DNA of 64,000 nt from Pseudomonas migulae (GTDB taxonomy: Bacteria > Pseudomonadota > Gammaproteobacteria > Pseudomonadales > Pseudomonadaceae): assembly GCF_024169315.1 (NCBI RefSeq), contig NZ_JALJWR010000001.1, positions 1,323,501-1,387,500 of the forward strand, read 5' to 3'. The notes under the pieces are model-generated. The model saw nothing but the letters and a program-made list of their open reading frames with translations, was not told the origin of the DNA and did no database searches. Positions within the stretch are counted from its first letter, which is position 1, and every line of letters starts with the position of its first letter. Shown piece after piece: positions 1-8,934 of the stretch. Both the position numbers and the translations under genes were made by a program.

Positions 1-706
1 ACAACACCCAGCCGTGGCAAAAACAGGTGGCGGCCGCCGGCCAGACCCTGCGCAGCATTTGCGGCCAGTTGACCGGAACGACTGCCACCGGCGCCAACGG
101 GGCAGCGGCCGTGACTTCGACCAGTTTCTTCGACTCGCTGAGGCTGAAATACATGACGAACATGTAGATCAGCGTCACCACGCCGAGAATGACGAAGGTC
201 ATGCGCCAGGAAAACTGGATGATCATGAACGTCACGATCAACGGCGCCAGTGCGTTGGCCAGGCGACCTGACGCATGCATCATGCCCTGGGCCGTGCCGC
301 GCTGGGTGATGGGGATGGCGCGGGCAATCATCCGCGCCGCGGTCGGGTAGATCGGCGCTTCGCCGATGCCGACCACGAAACGGGCAATCACCAGCACCAC
401 CAGTCCGCTGACCAGGCCAGTGGCAATGGTCGCGACCGACCAGATGATGCCGTACAGCAGCATCGCCTTGCGCGAGCCGATCCGGTCGCTGAACCAGCCG
501 CCGGGAATCATGAAGCAGCTGTAGGCGATGGCGAACGCGGAAAACATCATGCCCAGGTTGGTGTTGCTGAAACCCAGTTCCTTGCTGATCGTCGGTGCGG
601 CGACCGCGAGGTTGGTGCGATCCACGTACATGATGAAGGCCATGACGCACAGCAACACGAAGGTCAGCGTTGCCCTGCGTTTTTGCGCAAGCGTAGTCGG
701 AATCAT
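1..706 (-). CDS. MFS transporter, anion:cation symporter type (partial, N-terminal half)
   Basis: The reading frame runs off the left edge, so only about 235 N-terminal residues are visible. It starts at ATG 706 with an AAGGTGG ribosome site close upstream. The protein begins MIPTTLAQKRRATLTF and shows the family hallmark MYVDRTNLAVAAP in the first helix, a DRIGSRKAM loop between helices 2 and 3 (the MFS signature), and GIGEAPIYP in helix 4, which is typical of the ACS family of sugar-acid and carboxylate permeases (hexuronate, galactonate, phthalate types). It follows the hydrolase and PdxA2 genes in the same direction, so it probably imports the substrate of that operon. An acid sugar is the likeliest cargo from family and context, but this is inference. 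Confidence 0.85.
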   Translation of the reverse strand, partial: MIPTTLAQKRRATLTFVLLCVMAFIMYVDRTNLAVAAPTISKELGFSNTNLGMMFSAFAIAYSCFMIPGGWFSDRIGSRKAMLLYGIIWSVATIATGLVSGLVVLVIARFVVGIGEAPIYPTAARMIARAIPITQRGTAQGMMHASGRLANALAPLIVTFMIIQFSWRMTFVILGVVTLIYMFVMYFSLSESKKLVEVTAAAPLAPVAVVPVNWPQMLRRVWPAAATCFCHGWVL

Positions 707-769
707 TTTTTCCACCTTTTTTTATAGTTGTAGTGGGCAGGCGGTCATCCCGGACCGCCTGTCATGGCG

Positions 770-1648
770 TTACTTGAAGAAGCCGCTGAGCACCTCGTAG
801 GTCTCGTCCGGGCACTCTTCCTGCAGGTAGTGCCCCGAAGGCACCGTAGCGGTCTGCACGATGTTGGTGGCGTAGCGGCTCCAGATTTGCGCGGCGTTGT
901 GGTTGCGGCCAACGCCGCCCTTCTCGCCCCAGAGGATCAGCGCCGGGTTGTCGATACGCCGGCCCGCGTCGAAGTCGGCAGTGTCCATGTCCAGGTCGAT
1001 GCCGAACGTGGCGCGATAGTCTTCGCACATGGCGTGGGTGGTCGCCGGGTTCTTGATGCAGCGGATGTAATCGGCCAGCGCCTCCGGCCCGAAGAAGCTG
1101 GTGCCCTGGTCGGTCTTCGACAGTTTTCGCAGGATGAAGAACTCCGGATCGGCGTTCATCATGCGCTCCGGCGTCGGCGCGTCCTGGGTCATGAAGAACC
1201 AGTGCCAGGAGAATTTGCCCCACTGGCGCGTGACGTTGTTGAGCAGGTAATGCTGCGGCAGCATGTCGACGAAACCGGCTTTCAGCACCTTGTCGCCGTG
1301 GTCCAGGCACATGCGATGCAGGACCCGCGCACCCCGGTCGTGGCCGGCGGCATAGAACTGCTCGAAGCCCAGCGACTGCATGACTTCGACCTGGTCCTGG
1401 GCCATGGCGCGGAACGAATAAGCCGAATGATCACCGCCACCCTCCGGTTTGGAGCTGTCGCCATAGCCGCGCAAGTCGGTGCAGACCACGGTGAAATCCT
1501 TGGCCAGGCGCGGTGCGATCTTGTGCCAGGACAGGTGATTGAACGGGTTGCCGTGCATCAGCAGCAAGGGCGGGCCCTCGCCTCCCACAACAGTGACGAT
1601 GTCGGCGCCGCTGGTTTTGGTGATGGTTTTGGTGAAATTCTCGAACAT
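770..1648 (-). CDS. Alpha/beta hydrolase, fluoroacetate/haloacetate dehalogenase-like
   Basis: This 292-residue alpha/beta hydrolase has an oxyanion-loop HGNP (32-35), the RGYGDSSKP segment (60-68), a nucleophile elbow GHDRG with Asp104 in place of serine, acid Asp128 and base His273. The nucleophile is followed by Arg105 and Arg108, and WHW gives His149 and Trp150. As I recall them, the fluoroacetate dehalogenase of Burkholderia FA1 uses Asp104, Arg105, Arg108, Asp128, His149, Trp150 and His271. The carboxylate-binding arginines and most of the halide pocket are therefore present at nearly the same numbers. Established chemistry is SN2 displacement of halide through an aspartyl ester; an epoxide hydrolase is the main alternative. 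ATG 1648 has GAGG upstream. The gene lies between pdxA2 and the MFS gene in one operon. Confidence 0.85.
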   Translation of the reverse strand: MFENFTKTITKTSGADIVTVVGGEGPPLLLMHGNPFNHLSWHKIAPRLAKDFTVVCTDLRGYGDSSKPEGGGDHSAYSFRAMAQDQVEVMQSLGFEQFYAAGHDRGARVLHRMCLDHGDKVLKAGFVDMLPQHYLLNNVTRQWGKFSWHWFFMTQDAPTPERMMNADPEFFILRKLSKTDQGTSFFGPEALADYIRCIKNPATTHAMCEDYRATFGIDLDMDTADFDAGRRIDNPALILWGEKGGVGRNHNAAQIWSRYATNIVQTATVPSGHYLQEECPDETYEVLSGFFK

Positions 1649-1714
1649 GGTCTCAGCCTCGATAGGTATGCCTGGCCTGGGCGTTACGCCCTGCTCTTGT
1701 TGTTCGTGGAGGGC

Positions 1715-2719
1715 TCAGCGTTTGAGCTTGCGCGCGGCGGCGTTATCGGTGGCCACGCGGAATGCCGCGGCCATGGCGCCAACGTCGGCGGTGCCTTTGC
1801 CGACGATGTCGTACGCCACGCCATGGGCCGGGGTGGCATAGACGGTCTTGAGGCCACCGGTCAGGGTCACGCCGGACGAGAAGCCCAGCAGCTTGGTCGC
1901 GATCTGGCCCTGGTCGTGATACATGATCACCACTGCGTCGAAATCGCCGTTGCGCGCCTTGATGAACACCGTGTCGGAAGGAAACGGCCCTTCGCAGGCC
2001 AGGCCTTTCAAACGCAAGGCTTCAAGGGTCGGGCGAATGATCGTGATCTCTTCGTCACCGAACAGACCGTTCTCGCCGCCATGGGGATTGAGTGCGGCGA
2101 CACCGATTCGCGGGGCGTTGTTGCCCAGTGCACGCAAGGTGTCGTGGGCCAGTTGCAATGCGCCTTCGATGCGATCCGGTTGCACCATGTCGACGGCCTT
2201 GCGCAGGGCCACATGGGAGGTCACGCGGAAGGTCGAGAACTGCGGGATGATGTTGACCTCACCGAAGTAACCGACGTGCTCGGTCCAGGCCGCAAACATC
2301 TGGTGTTCGTCGTGATAATTCCAGCCACCGCGATGCAGGCCGGCCTTGTTCAGCGGCGCGAAACAGATGCCGTCCAACTCACCGGCCAAGGCCATGTCGG
2401 TCATGATCTTCAGGGTTTCACCGGTCAGCCGACCGGACTCCGCGTTGACCACGCCACGTTCATACAAGGCAGGGTCGACGTTGTGCAAATCGATCAACGG
2501 CACGGCCGCCTGGGTGTGGTCGGCCTCGCTCAGGTGCGTGATTTTCTGGTAGGGAATGCGCCGACCAGCGTCGCGCATGCCCAGCTCGAGCACCCGCTCG
2601 TCACCAATGATCACCACATCCGCCCGCTCACGTGCCTCAGGTGTCGACAACAGCTTGACGACCAACTCAGGGCCAATGCCGGTTACATCGCCGAGCATAA
2701 GTCCAATCAGGGGTTTCAT
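1715..2719 (-). CDS. pdxA2: PdxA2-type 4-phospho-acid-sugar dehydrogenase
   Basis: This 334-residue member of the PdxA family of NAD-dependent oxidative decarboxylases starts at ATG 2719, chosen because GGAGAG lies 6 bases upstream; an in-frame start at 2770 has no such site. Visible family motifs are MLGDVTGIGPEL at the N-terminus, metal histidines in NYHDEHQ, in LNPHGGENGLFGDEE and in MYHDQGQ, and the PSDTVF segment. The variant motifs and the catabolic setting fit PdxA2, which in DUF1537-kinase pathways oxidises 4-phospho-D-threonate or -erythronate to dihydroxyacetone phosphate, better than the vitamin B6 enzyme. No DUF1537 kinase is in the window; it could lie beyond the left edge. The gene leads an operon with the dehalogenase-like hydrolase and the MFS permease. 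Confidence 0.85.
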   Translation of the reverse strand: MKPLIGLMLGDVTGIGPELVVKLLSTPEARERADVVIIGDERVLELGMRDAGRRIPYQKITHLSEADHTQAAVPLIDLHNVDPALYERGVVNAESGRLTGETLKIMTDMALAGELDGICFAPLNKAGLHRGGWNYHDEHQMFAAWTEHVGYFGEVNIIPQFSTFRVTSHVALRKAVDMVQPDRIEGALQLAHDTLRALGNNAPRIGVAALNPHGGENGLFGDEEITIIRPTLEALRLKGLACEGPFPSDTVFIKARNGDFDAVVIMYHDQGQIATKLLGFSSGVTLTGGLKTVYATPAHGVAYDIVGKGTADVGAMAAAFRVATDNAAARKLKR

Positions 2720-3066
2720 CAGATTCTCTCCAGTCCGGTCAAGGCGTGTCTTTGTTGTTATGGCGAGCACCTGTGTGAGCCCGGATTTGCGGGCCGACGC
2801 CCAGGTGCAATCGCTGTGGACATCCTAGGCCGACGGGGTGTGCCTTCAAGGTGCAAAACGTGGGGTGGGCGTTCACAGACTGTGGTTTGAGCGGGGTCGT
2901 TTGCTGGCGCTACGTGGGGAAGATTGCTGATTTGTGTTCACAACACCTTTGCGAAAACAGCCGTTCTGCTCAGGGAGCCCGGCAAGGATACTGATGCCCT
3001 CACGTGTGGCGCACCGTTGATGACTCAACGCCTTACGCCTGATTCGATGTTTGATGAGGACATACA
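2720..3066. other. Divergent intergenic region between pdxA2 and the MDR reductase
   Basis: These 347 bases separate two divergently transcribed genes and must hold both promoters. I see the two ribosome sites (GGAGAG on the minus side, GAGGA on the plus side) but no convincing pair of promoter hexamers. There is no copy of the ATGATATATCAT palindrome found in the neighbouring regulon, which suggests that the operon to the left is controlled separately. Confidence 0.4.
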
Positions 3067-4083
3067 ATGCACACTGATTACGCCGCCTGGTCCTGGACCT
3101 CCGGCAAAGGTATCGACGGTCTGCAACTGATCCGCAAACCGTTGGTGCAACCTGGCCCCGGGGAAGTGCTGGTGGCCAACCGCGCAGTGGCGCTGAACCC
3201 GGTGGACTGGAAGATCATCGAGTGGGGTCACCCCGCGTGGAGCACTGGCCGCGTGCCCGGCGTTGATGGCATGGGCGTTGTGGTTGCCGCCGGTGCCGGC
3301 GTGCCGATCAAACCGGGGACGCGCGTGGCGTATCACCAGTCCCTGGAACGCGATGGCAGCTTTGCCGAATACTGTTTGCTCGATGCCGCGACCGTGCTGA
3401 CGGTGCCGGCCGCGCTGGACGACACCGCCGCCGCGTCGTTGCCCTGCCCTGGCCTGACGGCTTGGCAGGCGCTGGACAAAATACCGGGCACAGGGCCGAG
3501 CGATGTGTTGGTGGTCGGCGCCGGTGGCGCGGTCGGTCTGCTGTTGGTGCAACTGGCCGCACAGCGCGGTTATCGGGTGTGGGCTACGGCAGCCAAAAAG
3601 CATCACGAGCGTTTGAAGGGATTCGGTGCCGTTGACGTATTCGACTACCGCGACGGTCACTGGCAGCAAAACCTCCAGGCCAGCCTCGGTGAGCGTCGAC
3701 TCAAAGCGGTGTTCGACACCGTCAGCGGCACTCATGCTGCCGCACTGGCCCCGCTGCTGGGTTACAACGGTCATTTGGTGTGCATTCAGGATCGCCAGGA
3801 AACCGCACCGCTGCCGGCCTTCAGCACCGCAATCTCCCTGCACGAAGTGGCGCTCAACAGTTTCCATGCCCACGCCAGCCTGAGCGATCGGCAGTTGCTG
3901 AGACAGGCCGGAGAACGTTTGCTCGAAGACGTACTGTCAGGAAACCTGACGACGCCCAAAAGCCAGGTCTTCGATTTCCACAATCTGCCTCAGGCGTTGC
4001 ATGCGCTCAAGCAAGGTGGCGAAGGTGGCAAGTGGGTGGCCCGCTTGGATGAGACAGACCCCAACCCGTTCGCCCAGGCCTGA
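3067..4083 (+). CDS. Zinc-independent medium-chain dehydrogenase/quinone reductase family protein
   Basis: This 338-residue medium-chain dehydrogenase has an N-terminal GroES-like fold with ALNPVDWK (about 39-46) and PGVDGMGVV, then a Rossmann fold with GAGGAVGLLLVQLA near residue 158. The structural zinc cysteines and the catalytic zinc ligands of alcohol dehydrogenases are absent, placing it with quinone oxidoreductase/alkenal reductase-like enzymes that use NADPH. ATG 3067 is preceded by GAGGA. It is a single gene, divergent from pdxA2 and convergent with the gntR gene, with a strong hairpin between them. The substrate cannot be told from the sequence; reduction of a reactive alkenal or quinone is the family norm. 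Confidence 0.85.
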   Translation: MHTDYAAWSWTSGKGIDGLQLIRKPLVQPGPGEVLVANRAVALNPVDWKIIEWGHPAWSTGRVPGVDGMGVVVAAGAGVPIKPGTRVAYHQSLERDGSFAEYCLLDAATVLTVPAALDDTAAASLPCPGLTAWQALDKIPGTGPSDVLVVGAGGAVGLLLVQLAAQRGYRVWATAAKKHHERLKGFGAVDVFDYRDGHWQQNLQASLGERRLKAVFDTVSGTHAAALAPLLGYNGHLVCIQDRQETAPLPAFSTAISLHEVALNSFHAHASLSDRQLLRQAGERLLEDVLSGNLTTPKSQVFDFHNLPQALHALKQGGEGGKWVARLDETDPNPFAQA

Positions 4084-4092
4084 AAACAACAT

Positions 4093-4123
4093 CGCCCGAG
4101 ACTCCAGGAGTGGAGCTCGGGCG
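4093..4123. terminator. Strong hairpin between convergent genes
   Basis: CGCCCGAG (4093-4100) pairs with CTCGGGCG (4116-4123), and CTCCA/TGGAG extends the stem inward around a GGAG loop with one bulged base. It lies between the stop codons of the MDR gene and the gntR gene. Read on the minus strand it is followed by TGTTGTTTTC, so it works best as a terminator for gntR; on the plus strand there is no T run. Confidence 0.6.
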
Positions 4124-4157
4124 ACAGGTTCAGCGTGATCCGACGGAGAAGGTGTGA

Positions 4158-4838
4158 TTACGCCTCAGCCAGGTTTTCTTTTTTCTCCAGCCAATCGATC
4201 ATCAGTTCCCCCCAGGCGATGTCTGCCTGCAGCGCGTCTTTGGCTCTGGCCGAGTCGCGGGTGCGCAGACCTTCCAGCACCTCGAAGTGTTTGTGCTTGG
4301 CGCTGGACAGCTCGCGCTTGGGAACCTCGGCATGGAACCGGCTCAGCAGCGGCCCCATGATGACCCACATGTTTTCCAGGGTTTTCGATACCACCGGCAT
4401 GCGCGCCGCAGAGATCAAACCGAAATGGAATTCCCGGTTGAGCAAGGCGGCCTGTCTATAGTCGACGGTGACCGCCTTCTGGAAGGCATCCTGAATGGCT
4501 TCGAGCTTTTCGATTTCGGGTTTGGTGATCCGCTGCGCCGCCACGCCTGCCGCCTCGCCTTCCAGCAAATGACGGATCAACTGGATTTCTCGCAACTGGC
4601 TGACCGTCAGCTCAGGCACATAGATCGACGTCGCAGCCTTCATGTCCAGCGCATGGTCGCTGACCAGGCGGAAAATCGCTTCGCGCACTGGCGTGATCGA
4701 AACACCGAACTCCTCGGCCAATGTACTGATGCGTAACCGATCGCCGGGTTGGTACTGCCCGTCCATCAACGCGGTGCGAATGATGGAATACACCCGTTCA
4801 CTCAAGTTGCCTTTATCAATGGGCTTATGCACGGTCAC
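4158..4838 (-). CDS. GntR family regulator, FCD subfamily
   Basis: The 226-residue protein has an N-terminal winged helix (about 10-75) with the GntR signature PGDRLRISTLAEEFGVS and TPVREAIFRL, then an all-helical FCD ligand-binding domain with REFHF around residue 138 and further histidines that usually form the metal/ligand pocket. The start is a GTG with GGAGA ten bases upstream; no in-frame ATG fits better. A degenerate copy (10 of 12) of the palindrome ATGATATATCAT lies at 4919-4930 upstream of this gene, and better copies precede the four catabolic units to the left and right of 14500. It is therefore the obvious candidate repressor of the 4-22 kb regulon and probably autoregulated. FCD regulators normally release DNA on binding a sugar acid or other carboxylate; the ligand here is unknown. 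Confidence 0.9.
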   Translation of the reverse strand: MTVHKPIDKGNLSERVYSIIRTALMDGQYQPGDRLRISTLAEEFGVSITPVREAIFRLVSDHALDMKAATSIYVPELTVSQLREIQLIRHLLEGEAAGVAAQRITKPEIEKLEAIQDAFQKAVTVDYRQAALLNREFHFGLISAARMPVVSKTLENMWVIMGPLLSRFHAEVPKRELSSAKHKHFEVLEGLRTRDSARAKDALQADIAWGELMIDWLEKKENLAEA

Positions 4839-4918
4839 GGTGACTCGATCTCCATGGTCGATTAGTGTGCGTAAAAGATCGGACTTGTGAATCTGCCGAC
4901 CTGAAGCGCGGATAACGC

Positions 4919-4930
4919 ATCATACATCAT
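4919..4930. promoter_or_regulatory. Putative GntR operator upstream of gntR
   Basis: ATCATACATCAT matches the palindrome ATGATATATCAT in 10 of 12 positions. It is also 11 of 12 identical to the reverse complement of the site at 14529-14540. It sits about 80 bases upstream of the GTG start of gntR, which fits autoregulation. Function is inferred. Confidence 0.45.
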
Positions 4931-4965
4931 CAAATTGCGCCTGCCACTCCCACCGACGATCAGCG

Positions 4966-6021
4966 CTAAATGCGCGCGTCCCGGCGACCGACGCCTTGCA
5001 GCAACACCGCAATGACGATAATCGCACCTTTGATAATCTGCTGCGGATAGGCCGGCACACTCAGCAAATTCATGATGTTGCCGATCAGCCCCAGCACCAG
5101 CACACCCACCACGGTATAAAAAATCGTGCCTTTGCCACCGGACAGTAATGCTCCCCCGATCACGCATGCAGCGATGGCATCCAGCTCCAGAGCCATGCCG
5201 GCGCTGGGCGTCGCGACCCCCGAACGGGAAGCAATCACCACACCGGCCAACGCAGCAAGGCCACCGCAAATGCCATAGGCGGCCAGTTTGTAGCGCTCCA
5301 CTGGAATACCGGCCAGGCGCACCGCCGTTTCGTTGCTACCGCTGGCAATGGTCAGGCGACCATAAGCGTTGTAACGCAGGATCAAGGCAAACACGACCGT
5401 CACCAACCCCGCCAGCCACACCGGCCAAGGAATACCCAGCACGCCATCGGCCAGCCGACCGAAATCACGTAACAGCTGGGCACTGACCAGTCTGTCATCG
5501 AGCCTTTGTGGCTGGCCGTTGGACAAGATGAACGCCAGGCCACGAGCGACCGTCATCATCGCCAGCGTCGCGATAAAAGGCGCCATGCGAAAGTAGGCGA
5601 TGAAAGTACCCGTCACCAGCCCCATCAATACGCCGGAAGCCACCGCGATCGCGACAGCCAGCAGCAAACCAAAACCACCTTCAACCGGCAGCACATTCAA
5701 GGTCATCGCCACCACGATTCCACCAACCGCTGCGACGGAAGCCACGGACAAATCGATGCCAGCCGTCAGGATCACAATCAACATGCCGACGCTGACCAGC
5801 AACAACGGCGTCAATTGGCGCAACAAGTTGCCAATGTTCTGGTAAGTGAAAAAGTCCGCCGACAACACACTGGCGGCGATGGCCAGCAGCACTAACATCA
5901 CCAGCGCGTTGTGTTGCAGAAACAGCCGCTGCAACGAACGCCGGTCTGTCCGGCCCTCTTGAGCGTGATTGTTTTCCTCTAGAAGTTCAGCCGTAGCCAG
6001 CTTGGTATTAGGGTTATTCAT
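4966..6021 (-). CDS. ABC sugar transporter permease, RbsC type
   Basis: The 351-residue protein is an inner-membrane permease of the ribose/xylose class (BPD_transp_2). About ten hydrophobic stretches are visible after a charged 35-residue N-terminal tail. The conserved cytoplasmic segment ILTAGIDLSVAS and the later AVRLAGIPVERYK loop are family marks for contact with the ATPase. Its ATG overlaps the stop codon of the ATPase gene (ATGAATAA), so the two are translationally coupled. With the ATPase and the periplasmic binding protein it completes an importer for a monosaccharide-, polyol- or furanose-like compound. It is the last gene of the unit starting at the aldehyde dehydrogenase. Confidence 0.93.
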   Translation of the reverse strand: MNNPNTKLATAELLEENNHAQEGRTDRRSLQRLFLQHNALVMLVLLAIAASVLSADFFTYQNIGNLLRQLTPLLLVSVGMLIVILTAGIDLSVASVAAVGGIVVAMTLNVLPVEGGFGLLLAVAIAVASGVLMGLVTGTFIAYFRMAPFIATLAMMTVARGLAFILSNGQPQRLDDRLVSAQLLRDFGRLADGVLGIPWPVWLAGLVTVVFALILRYNAYGRLTIASGSNETAVRLAGIPVERYKLAAYGICGGLAALAGVVIASRSGVATPSAGMALELDAIAACVIGGALLSGGKGTIFYTVVGVLVLGLIGNIMNLLSVPAYPQQIIKGAIIVIAVLLQGVGRRDARI

Positions 6022-7525
6022 GGTGCTCGACTCCCATTGCCAGGCAAATCATTTCTTGTTCTTTAATACGTTCGCCCATCAGTTCGCCGGCGATCGCGCC
6101 TTCACGCATCACCAGCACGCGATCACACATGCCGATGATTTCAATCATTTCCGAGGACACCATGATGATTGCCACGCCTTGTTCGGCGAGGCCATTGATG
6201 ACCCGGTAGATTTCGGTTTTCGCCCCCACATCCACACCGCGGGTAGGCTCGTCGAGAATCAGCACGCGACAGCCCGCATCGACCCACTTCATCAGGGCGA
6301 CTTTCTGTTGGTTGCCGCCTGACAGATCACCCACCAACTGCTCGATCGAGTGCGTCTTGACTGCCAGTTGCTGGCGCAAGGCTTCGATGCCCTGGGTTTC
6401 CCGGCCACTGGCAATCCAGCCCATGGGCCCGGTATAGGGACTGTCGGGGCGGAGCGCGCCGTTGACCCGGATCGACATTTCCAGCAGCACGCCTTGCTGC
6501 TTTCGGTCTTCAGGCAGCAGGCCAATGCCGTTGGCAATCGCTTCACGGGGGGTACGGTTATGGATTTCGCGGCCATCCAGATACAGGACGCCGGAGGTTT
6601 TCCGATCGGCACCGAAGATCGCCCGCATGGTTTCAGTCCGACCGGCGCCGACTAGTCCACAAAAGCCCAGGACCTCGCCCGCTCGAACTTCAAAACTCAC
6701 ATCGCGCACGAGACGTCCGGCATTCAGGTGTTCGACTTTGAGCAACACCTCACCAAGCTGCTGGTTGCGCGGAGGAAACAGATCACTGAGTTCACGACCG
6801 ATCATCATCTCGATCAGGCCACGCTCGGTAATGTCGGCCAGTTCCAGGGTGCCGACCGTCTTGCCGTCCTTGAGCACCGTGGCGCGATCGCAAATCCGGA
6901 AAATTTCATCCATGCGGTGCGAGACGTAAATAATGCACGCCCCTTTGCGGCGCAACTCATCGAGGATCTTGAACAGTTTTTCCGCCTCGTGGGAGGTGAG
7001 CACCGCTGTCGGCTCATCGAAGACCAGCACCGACGAATTGCGCGACAGCGCTTTGCAGATCTCCACGGCTTGTTGATAGGCCACCGGCAGACTACCCACC
7101 GGCTGACGCACATCGATATCACTGAAACCCAGCTCATCCAGAATCCCCCGGGCTTTTTTGCGCATGGCCGCCCACTGGACGAACCCTTTGCGCTGACCCA
7201 GATCGTCGATGCATATGTTCTCGGCCACCGACAAATGCGGCGCCAGGGCGAACTCCTGATAGATGATCGAAATGCCCAGCTTGAGGGCATCGCCAGGTTT
7301 GCGAATTTCGACGGTCTCGCCGTTCAGGCTCACTCCCCCGGAATCCCGTACATAGGCCCCGGAAAGGATCTTCATCAACGTAGACTTACCGGCGCCGTTC
7401 TCGCCCATCAACGCGTGAATTTCGCCTGCATGCGCTGAAAAACTCGCATTGCTCAGCGCGCTGATTCCACCGAATCGCTTCGAGATGTCGAGCATCTCTA
7501 CGGCAGGTTTGTGCATCGCTTTCAT
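6014..7525 (-). CDS. ABC sugar importer ATPase, RbsA/MglA type (tandem ATPase domains)
   Basis: About 503 residues in two fused ABC domains. The first has Walker A GENGAGKSTLMK, Walker B VLVFDEPTAVLT and a degenerate signature LSRNSSV. The second has a degenerate Walker A GLVGAGRTETMRA, the intact signature DLSGGNQQKV and Walker B VLILDEPTRGVDVG. That asymmetry is normal for the carbohydrate uptake transporter-2 class. I chose ATG 7525 because GGTGA lies five bases upstream; an in-frame GTG at 7534 is possible. The gene is followed with an 8-base overlap by the permease and preceded by the binding protein (87 bases apart). It energises uptake of the regulon's substrate. Confidence 0.93.
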   Translation of the reverse strand: MKAMHKPAVEMLDISKRFGGISALSNASFSAHAGEIHALMGENGAGKSTLMKILSGAYVRDSGGVSLNGETVEIRKPGDALKLGISIIYQEFALAPHLSVAENICIDDLGQRKGFVQWAAMRKKARGILDELGFSDIDVRQPVGSLPVAYQQAVEICKALSRNSSVLVFDEPTAVLTSHEAEKLFKILDELRRKGACIIYVSHRMDEIFRICDRATVLKDGKTVGTLELADITERGLIEMMIGRELSDLFPPRNQQLGEVLLKVEHLNAGRLVRDVSFEVRAGEVLGFCGLVGAGRTETMRAIFGADRKTSGVLYLDGREIHNRTPREAIANGIGLLPEDRKQQGVLLEMSIRVNGALRPDSPYTGPMGWIASGRETQGIEALRQQLAVKTHSIEQLVGDLSGGNQQKVALMKWVDAGCRVLILDEPTRGVDVGAKTEIYRVINGLAEQGVAIIMVSSEMIEIIGMCDRVLVMREGAIAGELMGERIKEQEMICLAMGVEHHE

Positions 7526-7612
7526 ACTGTTCACCGTCTATAAACTGTCGCCGTTCGAGCTGTAGCCGCCGACAAAAATGCAGCGGCTACAGTCCGTTTC
7601 ACTCGCGTGAAA

Positions 7613-8854
7613 TCACTTCATCGCGGTTTTGATCTGCTCGATGGAGCGGAAAGGTGGGACGGTTGCGGTAGACGGCGGCAGGCTGTCAGCCTTGATGTAG
7701 GTGTCGACGTTGTCCGGCGTGATCAGCGTGACCGGGAAGTAAGAAGCCAATGGCAGGTTGTTGGCATTCAGGCCCTTGTCGAGTATCTGGTGAATCAACT
7801 CGATGGCGGCCACACCGGTTTCCGAACCACTGTTGGTGGCGGTGACCAGCAATTTACCTTGCTTGATCAGGTCCAGTGCAACCCGAAAACTTCCAGCCCC
7901 CGACGCGACCATCACGCTGTTTTTCTTCCCTGCATTGTCAAGGGCGTTGATCGCACCAATGGCAATGAAGTCGTTCTCTGCCAGGACCAGATTGAGCTTG
8001 TCACCCTGGGACGAGAGGATGTCCTCGGTGGCCGCCAACCCGCCCTCTTCGGTCCAGTCACCACGGCCCCAGGCCAACACATTGAAGCCACCTTCCGGCC
8101 AGCTGAAGCTGCCCTTGGCCTTGACTTGCTGGAACAGCCTGAAGCCCTTGAGCATCGCGTCTTCTTTGGACAAACCCAACTTGCGCTCCTGCGCACGGGC
8201 ATAGACGATTCCGGAAATCATGCCGTTGAGTCGGCTTTCGGAAGTGGAATTGCCCATCACGCCAATGACCATGGCGGCATTGATGACTTTGGCCGGATCG
8301 GTCTTGGCCGCCACGTAACGCCCGGCCTCGAAACCACTTCCGTACGGGTTGCCGGTGCTGGTGGTGATGACCGGCGACCGCGCGTCTGGCGCAGTGCCGA
8401 CGGTGATCACCGGGATCCCCGCCGCCACCGCCCGCTCGACATCCGACACGGAGCCGAGGACATCGGTAGGGTCAATCACGATCAGGTCGACGCCCAAGGT
8501 AATGAAGTTATCGACCTGCGCACTCTGCTTGGCGACATCACTGTCCGCCACTTGCAGTTCAATGTCGTAGTTGTACTGTTTGGCGATGGTTTTGGCGTCG
8601 TCGATCATTGAGACGAACCATGGGTTTCCCAACGTGATTTCAGTCCAGCCGATACGCAGGCGCTCGCCCTTCTTTTTTAGCGGCAAGCCTTTGTTGATCG
8701 AGGTGCGATCCGGCATGTCGGGGTCAATCACACCGGACAACGCGGTGTTGGGAATCAAACTGTAGATTTCATGCTTGGGAGCCGCCCAGGCGTGGGTGCC
8801 GATAAGGCTCGCCAGAGCTAATGCAGTGATCGAACGAACAGCTGACAGATTCAT
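7613..8854 (-). CDS. Periplasmic sugar-binding protein of the ABC importer
   Basis: The 413-residue protein has a Sec signal peptide (LTALALASLIG-like core, cleavage near AWAAPKH, about residue 25) and a type I periplasmic binding fold (Peripla_BP_4) with IGWTEITLGNPWF, VDLIVIDPTD, GIPVITVGT and a C-terminal TLITPDNVD segment. It is about 100 residues longer than RbsB; the extra length includes some 40 residues after the signal peptide and a loop near GSFSWPEGGF. ATG 8854 has GGAGAA at the right distance. It lies 80 bases downstream of the aldehyde dehydrogenase in the same direction, so it is probably transcribed from the operator-bearing promoter near 10490. It sets the import specificity; the ligand is unknown. 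Confidence 0.92.
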   Translation of the reverse strand: MNLSAVRSITALALASLIGTHAWAAPKHEIYSLIPNTALSGVIDPDMPDRTSINKGLPLKKKGERLRIGWTEITLGNPWFVSMIDDAKTIAKQYNYDIELQVADSDVAKQSAQVDNFITLGVDLIVIDPTDVLGSVSDVERAVAAGIPVITVGTAPDARSPVITTSTGNPYGSGFEAGRYVAAKTDPAKVINAAMVIGVMGNSTSESRLNGMISGIVYARAQERKLGLSKEDAMLKGFRLFQQVKAKGSFSWPEGGFNVLAWGRGDWTEEGGLAATEDILSSQGDKLNLVLAENDFIAIGAINALDNAGKKNSVMVASGAGSFRVALDLIKQGKLLVTATNSGSETGVAAIELIHQILDKGLNANNLPLASYFPVTLITPDNVDTYIKADSLPPSTATVPPFRSIEQIKTAMK

Positions 8855-8934
8855 AATTATTATTCTCCAGTGCGCTGATTTTTGAGCTGTGATGCAGGTG
8901 CCGCTTCGAACAGCACCGATTTCTCGTTGACGAC

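Noticed and set aside
764..2890. 708-codon open frame on the plus strand
   Set aside because: It lies antisense to the hydrolase and pdxA2 genes, is histidine/arginine/glycine-rich and contains no family motif; high-GC shadow frame.
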